Source of the DNA: Microbispora siamensis
Lineage (GTDB): Bacteria; Actinomycetota; Actinomycetes; Streptosporangiales; Streptosporangiaceae
Assembly (NCBI RefSeq): GCF_016863095.1
Contig: NZ_BOOF01000033.1
Location: 1-64,000, forward strand
DNA length: 64,000 nt
Direction: 5' to 3'
Below, piece by piece: positions 60,294-64,000 of this stretch. Below the pieces are notes generated by a model that saw nothing but the letters and a program-made list of their open reading frames with translations, made no database searches and was not told the origin of the DNA. The translations under genes and the position numbers were made by a program. How positions within the stretch are numbered: the stretch's first letter is position 1; every line of letters starts with the position of its first letter.

Positions 60294-61076
60294 ATGCGCA
60301 GCGTCGAGCCCGAGGTCTTCCTCGTCGCCAAACCCTCTGTCGACTACGACGAGCTGGCCCGCTACCTCCACGAGATCGGCGGGGAGAGCTGGCTTGAGCG
60401 GCTGGAGCGGGGCGAGTTCGACGCCCAGAACCTCGCCGAGTTCGCCGGACGGCTGTGCTACCGGTCGTTCGAGCCGGGCCTGAACCCCAACGTCACGAGG
60501 GTGCGCACCGACCAGGAGGCGTACCTGCGCAACATCCTGGCCAGCGCGCACGGCAGCGTGCTTGAGCACCTCAGCTTCAGCTTCGTGCTGCACAACGTCT
60601 CGCGGGTGCTCACCCACGAGCTGGTACGGCACCGGCCGGGGGTGGCGATCTCGCAGGAGTCGCTGCGGTTCGTCCGGCTGAGCGACATCCCGTTCTGGTT
60701 CCCCGAGTGGGCGCGCGAGGACGCCGAGCTGATGAAGCGGGCGACCGAGATGCTCGACCGGATGGAGGAGTTCCAGAACTGGATGGCCACCCATTTCGGG
60801 CTGGACGAGGACGGCGTGCCGTTCGCGGAGAAGAAGCACCGCACCTCGTTCATGCGCCGCTTCGCCCCCGAGGGCGTCGCGACCGGCCTGGTCTGGACGG
60901 CCAACGTGCGCACCCTGCGGCACACGATCGAGGCCCGTACGGCCGCGGGAGCCGAGGAGGAGATCCGCCTCATCTTCAACCGCATCGGGGAGATCATGCG
61001 GGAGGAGGCCCCGGCCCTGTTCGGCGACTACGTCGTCGAGGACGGCGCCTGGGTTCCCGGCTGGCGCAAGGTCTGA
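60294..61076 (+). CDS. thyX: Flavin-dependent thymidylate synthase
   Basis: A 260-aa ThyX, which methylates dUMP to dTMP using FAD, NADPH and methylene-THF. Family features: CYRSFEPG, LASAHGSVLEHLSFSFVLHNVSRVLTHELVRHRPG, and the C-terminal NVRTLRHTIEARTAAGAEEEIR. The signature RHRX7S appears as RHR (112-114) with the next aligned Ser at 123, that is eight residues between instead of seven. This form is seen in a ThyX subfamily. ATG 60294. The downstream hairpin at 61116-61144 ends the transcript. Confidence 0.9.
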   Translation: MRSVEPEVFLVAKPSVDYDELARYLHEIGGESWLERLERGEFDAQNLAEFAGRLCYRSFEPGLNPNVTRVRTDQEAYLRNILASAHGSVLEHLSFSFVLHNVSRVLTHELVRHRPGVAISQESLRFVRLSDIPFWFPEWAREDAELMKRATEMLDRMEEFQNWMATHFGLDEDGVPFAEKKHRTSFMRRFAPEGVATGLVWTANVRTLRHTIEARTAAGAEEEIRLIFNRIGEIMREEAPALFGDYVVEDGAWVPGWRKV

Positions 61077-61115
61077 GCCGCCGAGGTTCGAGTCACCGAG
61101 GTCTTGGACCGCCGG

Positions 61116-61144
61116 CCCGCGGTCGCCCGGAAGGGCGCCGCGGG
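61116..61144. terminator. Bidirectional terminator hairpin
   Basis: CCCGCGG (61116-61122) pairs with CCGCGGG (61138-61144), and the inner GCCC/GGGC stem closes a GGAA tetraloop. It lies between the convergent thyX and BNR genes. Confidence 0.7.
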
Positions 61145-61158
61145 ACGGCGGCGGGGGG

Positions 61159-62235
61159 TCAGAGGACGGCCGCCCGCACGCACAGCACGTCGGGCAGGTG
61201 ACGGGCGATCAGCGACCAGGTCTCGCCCGCGTCGGCCGAGCCGTACACCTCGCCGTCCCGGGTGCCGAAGAACACCCCGGCGGGCCCCGCGGACATCGCG
61301 TCCCTGAGCACCGAGGCGTGCACCGGGCCCTCGGGCAGCCCGGCGGAGTATCCGTGCCAGGTCTCCCCGGCGTCGTCGCTGCGGAACACCTGGTAGCGGT
61401 GGCCGAGCGGGGTCCGGTCGACGTCGCCGTGCAGCGGGAAGACGTACAGCCTGTCGGGGTGGTCCGGGTCCACCGCGATCGGGAACCCGAAGTCGGAGGG
61501 CAGGCTCGACCCGATCTCGGTCCAGGAGTCGCCGAAGTCGTCGGACCGGTAGACACCGAAGTGGTGCTGCAGGTAGAGCCGCTCGGGCGCCGCGGGATGC
61601 TGCGCCACCTTGTGCACGCACTGGCCGAACTCGGGATACTGTGCGCCTTCCGGGAGGAAGGGGGCGCGGATGTTCTTGTTGGACGGCCGCCAGGTGGCCC
61701 CCGCGTCGTCGCTGCGGAAGAACCCCACGGCGGAGGCGGCGACCCCGATGCGCCGCGGGTCGGAGGGGTGGGGGATCACCGTGTGGAGGCACAGGCCGCC
61801 GCCGCCGGCCTGCCACTGGGGCCGGGTGGGGTGGTCCCACAGGCCGTCGACCATCGTGTAGGTGGCCCCGCGGTCCTCCGACCGGAACAGCGCGGCGGGC
61901 TCGGCGCCCGCCCAGACCACGTCCGGCTCGGCCGGCGACGGCTGGAGCTGCCAGACCCGGGCCAGTGCGGCCCCGGTGCGCTCGGGGAAGGCGACCGGCG
62001 GGGTCGTCGCCTCCTCCCAGGTCTCGCCGAGGTCGTCGGACCACATCACCGACGGGCCGAAGTGGCCGTACTCGATGCCGGCGAGGAGACGGGGCGTGGT
62101 CCCGCGGGTGTCGATCGCGACCGAGTGGATCGCGATCGTGGAGAACCGCACGGGCTCGACCTCGAACGAGCCGCCGTCCGAGGAGCGCGCGAGGAACAAT
62201 CCTTTGCGGGTGCCGATCGCGAGCAGTGCGGTCAT
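61159..62235 (-). CDS. BNR/Asp-box beta-propeller protein
   Basis: A 358-aa protein with six Asp-box-like motifs (SDDLGETW, SEDRGATY, SDDAGATW, SDDFGDSW, SDDAGETW, SADAGETW) spaced about 50-70 residues, indicating a sialidase-like or VPS10-type propeller. The catalytic arginine triad of sialidases is not evident, so exo-glycosidase activity is doubtful. No signal peptide. ATG 62235 has GGAGGACAT in front. It is downstream of the globin-reductase on the same strand, with its own A+T-rich promoter. Confidence 0.83.
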   Translation of the reverse strand: MTALLAIGTRKGLFLARSSDGGSFEVEPVRFSTIAIHSVAIDTRGTTPRLLAGIEYGHFGPSVMWSDDLGETWEEATTPPVAFPERTGAALARVWQLQPSPAEPDVVWAGAEPAALFRSEDRGATYTMVDGLWDHPTRPQWQAGGGGLCLHTVIPHPSDPRRIGVAASAVGFFRSDDAGATWRPSNKNIRAPFLPEGAQYPEFGQCVHKVAQHPAAPERLYLQHHFGVYRSDDFGDSWTEIGSSLPSDFGFPIAVDPDHPDRLYVFPLHGDVDRTPLGHRYQVFRSDDAGETWHGYSAGLPEGPVHASVLRDAMSAGPAGVFFGTRDGEVYGSADAGETWSLIARHLPDVLCVRAAVL

Positions 62236-62258
62236 ATGTCCTCCCTGTGCCGATTTCG

Positions 62259-62290
62259 ATTATGTTTTCGATTCGAATCCTGCCAGGAAA
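62259..62290 (-). promoter_or_regulatory. Promoter region of the BNR gene
   Basis: On the minus strand, CATAAT (62264-62259) is a good -10. An A+T-rich stretch just upstream contains TTCGAA and two ATCGAAA repeats. The -35 is weak. The A+T-rich patch contrasts with its surroundings. Confidence 0.4.
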
Positions 62291-62315
62291 CCTTCGCCGT
62301 CGCCCGCCCTTCCGG

Positions 62316-63425
62316 TCAAGCCTCGCTCTGCACCGGATCTCGGTGGATCCGCGCGAGCGGCACCCCCGAGCTCTGCAGACGCCGTACGGTCTCGTTCACC
62401 ATCGCGGGCGGCCCGCAGACGTACGCCTCGTGGTCGGCCCACGAGTGGAACCTCTCGACCACGTCGGGGAGCCGGCCGCGCATCCCGTCGTAGGCCGGGT
62501 CGTCGGAGACCACCGGCACGACCCGCAGCCAGGGGAATGCGGCCTCCATCCTCGCCAGGTCCGGTATGTCGTACAGGTCGCACGCGCGCCGGACGCCGAA
62601 CAGCAGGTGGATGTTCGGGCGGGCGCCGGAGGCGATGACGTGCTCGATGACGGCCTTGAGCGGCGCGAGGCCGGTTCCTCCGGCGACGCAGAGGAGGTCG
62701 CGGTCGGTCTCCGGCGGCGTCATCGTGCCCACCGGCGGGCCGAGCAGGAGCTGGTCGCCGATGCGGGTGTGGCGGACCAGCGCCGTGCTCACCCAGCCGC
62801 CCGGCACGGCGCGCACGTGCAGGCGCAGCGAGCCGTCCGGGCGGGGCGCGTTGGCGATGGAGAACCGCCGCCACACGCGCGGCCATCTGGCCGTCTGGAC
62901 CGTGACGTACTGCCCGGGGACGAAGTCCAGCCGCTGCGAGGGCCGCAGTGTGAGCACCGCGATGTCCCGGGTGCGCGGCTCGTGGTCGGTCACCTCGGCG
63001 AGCCACCAGGGGGGCGTGGTCTCCGCGGCGGCGGCGTCGATCATGATCTTCGCCGCCATGGCGTACGCCTCGGTCCAGGCGGCCTCGATCTCGTCGGTCC
63101 AGATCTCGGCGGCGAAGTGCCTGATCGTGGCGAGGAGTGCGCTTCCCACGGCTCCGTAGTGCTCGGGGGACACGCCGTACTTGCGATGGTCCCGCCCCAG
63201 TTGGGCGAGATAGGACGCCAGCCCCTCGGGGCTGTCGAGCATCCAGACGACCCTCGTGAGCGCGTTGAAGAGCCGGTCGCGCTGCACCTCCATGCCCGGC
63301 GGGAACATGCCCCGCATGTGCGGGCACTGCGTGAACAGTCGTCCGTAGAAATACCCCGCGGCCTTCTCGGCGACGGGCTCGACGACCGAGAAGCTCTCCT
63401 TGACGAGGCGCGGATTCAGCGGCAT
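62316..63425 (-). CDS. Globin-coupled ferredoxin-NADP reductase (flavohemoglobin-like)
   Basis: A 369-aa protein. An N-terminal globin domain (~1-140) has LFTQCPHMRGMFP and the proximal His80 in LGRDHRKYGVSPEHY. The FAD domain follows (~148-240, FVPGQYVTVQTARWPRVWRRFSIANAP), then an NAD domain (GGTGLAPLKAVIEHV ... AYVCGPPAMV). It resembles Hmp but is shorter and lacks the usual Hmp linker, like other actinobacterial two-domain NO dioxygenases. It should oxidise NO to nitrate with O2. ATG 63425 has GGTGGGA upstream. The promoter area holds a GAGTG-TTC-CACTC dyad (63539-63551). Confidence 0.88.
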   Translation of the reverse strand: MPLNPRLVKESFSVVEPVAEKAAGYFYGRLFTQCPHMRGMFPPGMEVQRDRLFNALTRVVWMLDSPEGLASYLAQLGRDHRKYGVSPEHYGAVGSALLATIRHFAAEIWTDEIEAAWTEAYAMAAKIMIDAAAAETTPPWWLAEVTDHEPRTRDIAVLTLRPSQRLDFVPGQYVTVQTARWPRVWRRFSIANAPRPDGSLRLHVRAVPGGWVSTALVRHTRIGDQLLLGPPVGTMTPPETDRDLLCVAGGTGLAPLKAVIEHVIASGARPNIHLLFGVRRACDLYDIPDLARMEAAFPWLRVVPVVSDDPAYDGMRGRLPDVVERFHSWADHEAYVCGPPAMVNETVRRLQSSGVPLARIHRDPVQSEA

Positions 63426-63719
63426 CAGTTGTGTCCCACCCTAGGGACCGGAATCGTGCTCCGGTCTGTCGATCCACCTCCCTGACGGCTCCGGGTGACG
63501 AGCGCCGGCGGCCCCGGCTCGACCGATCGCTCAACGGGGAGTGTTCCACTCGCTCTCGGGCGTCACAACCGATTCTCCGCAAGGCAACCGACTGTGAACA
63601 CTTCGTTATTTTTCGTGATGTTGCTGCTGTGACTCATGTGACTGGTGAGAAAATTGCCAAAAGGAAAACGATCTGCGCCATGATGGGCCTGCCTGCTCGC
63701 ACACCCCCAGGAGATGGCC
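63426..63719. other. Divergent regulatory region between globin-reductase and PuuD-like genes
   Basis: Nearly 300 nt without a gene. Visible are the dyad GAGTG-TTC-CACTC (63539-63551), two TGTGACT direct repeats 9 bp apart (63628-63634 and 63637-63643), and an A+T-rich stretch with TTGCCA and CATGAT that may be the PuuD promoter. Regulators are not identified. Confidence 0.4.
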
Positions 63720-64000
63720 ATGGCGCGTCCCATCGTCGGCATCACCACCTATCTCGAGGCCGCGCGCTGGGGCACGTGGGTTCGTGAGGCGGCGGTCTCG
63801 CCCCAGGCGTACGCGCGCGCGGTGGAGAAGGCGGGCGGCGCGCCCGTCCTGCTGCCGCCGCTGAGCCCCGTGTCCGCCGGCGACTACGTGCGCCGCCTGG
63901 ACGCGGTCATCCTCGCCGGGGGCGTCGAGGTCGATCCGGCGCTGTACGGCGAGGTCCCGGCGGGAGAGCAGGACGACGACGGGCTCGGCGGCCCGCAGCC
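63720..64000 (+). CDS. Gamma-glutamyl-GABA hydrolase (PuuD-like), partial
   Basis: A class I glutamine amidotransferase-like peptidase C26, cut by the window end after 93 residues. MARPIVGITTYLEAARWGTW, QAYARAVEKAGGAPVLLPPL and LDAVILAGGVEVDPALYGE match the PuuD/YvdE N-terminus. The catalytic Cys lies beyond the window. These enzymes release GABA from gamma-glutamyl-GABA in polyamine degradation. ATG 63720 has AGGAG 6 nt upstream; an ATG two codons earlier is too close to it. Confidence 0.85.
   Translation, partial: MARPIVGITTYLEAARWGTWVREAAVSPQAYARAVEKAGGAPVLLPPLSPVSAGDYVRRLDAVILAGGVEVDPALYGEVPAGEQDDDGLGGPQ

Noticed and set aside
1-64000. Mobile elements, prophage, integron or tRNA-linked integration
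   Set aside because: No transposase, integrase, phage gene, tRNA or flanking att-like repeat was found; base composition is even except in promoters.

Overview
The window is about 72% G+C, with strong third-position G+C bias, many GTG starts and purine-rich Shine-Dalgarno sequences. That points to a filamentous actinobacterium. The gene families present (AfsR-like BTAD/ATPase/TPR regulators, WS/DGAT acyltransferase, DUF5709, DUF3311 plus SSS symporter, Tex, Ddn-like reductase, a large CHAT-TPR protein, fused TrpE-TrpG with a Trp leader peptide) fit the Streptosporangiales best (Nonomuraea, Microbispora or Streptosporangium-like). This placement is by family content only. No rRNA, tRNA, IS element, prophage or CRISPR array was seen.

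Layout. 0-6.4 kb: a metallo-beta-lactamase-fold hydrolase; then an RpiR-type regulator, urocanate hydratase and an overlapping M20 amidohydrolase, forming a partial histidine-utilisation unit; then a small exported protein that is almost half glutamine. 6.5-18.6 kb: mostly housekeeping genes (Tex, an APC permease, RecQ, quinone oxidoreductase, Ppx/GppA, a small metallophosphoesterase and short DUF proteins), with strong hairpin terminators between convergent pairs. 18.6-29 kb: secreted GH3-CBM2 beta-glucosidase, GH38 alpha-mannosidase with a translationally coupled parvulin-like gene, and a wax ester/diacylglycerol acyltransferase. 29-34 kb: a membrane-anchored Ser/Thr kinase, a TetR regulator and a 14-TM MFS exporter, with operator-like palindromes between them. 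33-46 kb: two copies, on the same strand, of an AfsR-like regulator followed by a hemerythrin-domain protein, separated by a dehydrogenase/TetR pair with a clear operator and a secreted TAP-type peptidase. The first copy also has a Ddn-like gene broken by a 1-nt frameshift.

46-64 kb: DUF3311-SSS symporter and a deaminase-type amidohydrolase; then a divergent three-gene block made of a 1203-aa TPR-CHAT protease, a small Cys-rich protein and a 4-TM membrane protein. This resembles a conflict or cell-death module and is the best candidate for a poorly described system. It is followed by a CocE-type hydrolase, a fused anthranilate synthase behind a classical Trp attenuator (leader peptide with two adjacent Trp codons), an amidohydrolase carrying a (LSGGG)n insertion, ThyX, a BNR/Asp-box protein, a globin-reductase, and the start of a PuuD-like gene cut by the window edge.

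A recurrent feature is short tandem repeats of 12-45 bp. Some are in frame at protein termini or loops (polyQ, HutU N-terminus, amidohydrolase loop, TM-protein tail, acyltransferase tail) and some are intergenic (13-bp x 5). This suggests active expansion of G+C-rich minisatellites in this genome. Many extra long open frames lie antisense to genes and are composition artefacts of high G+C; they are not listed.
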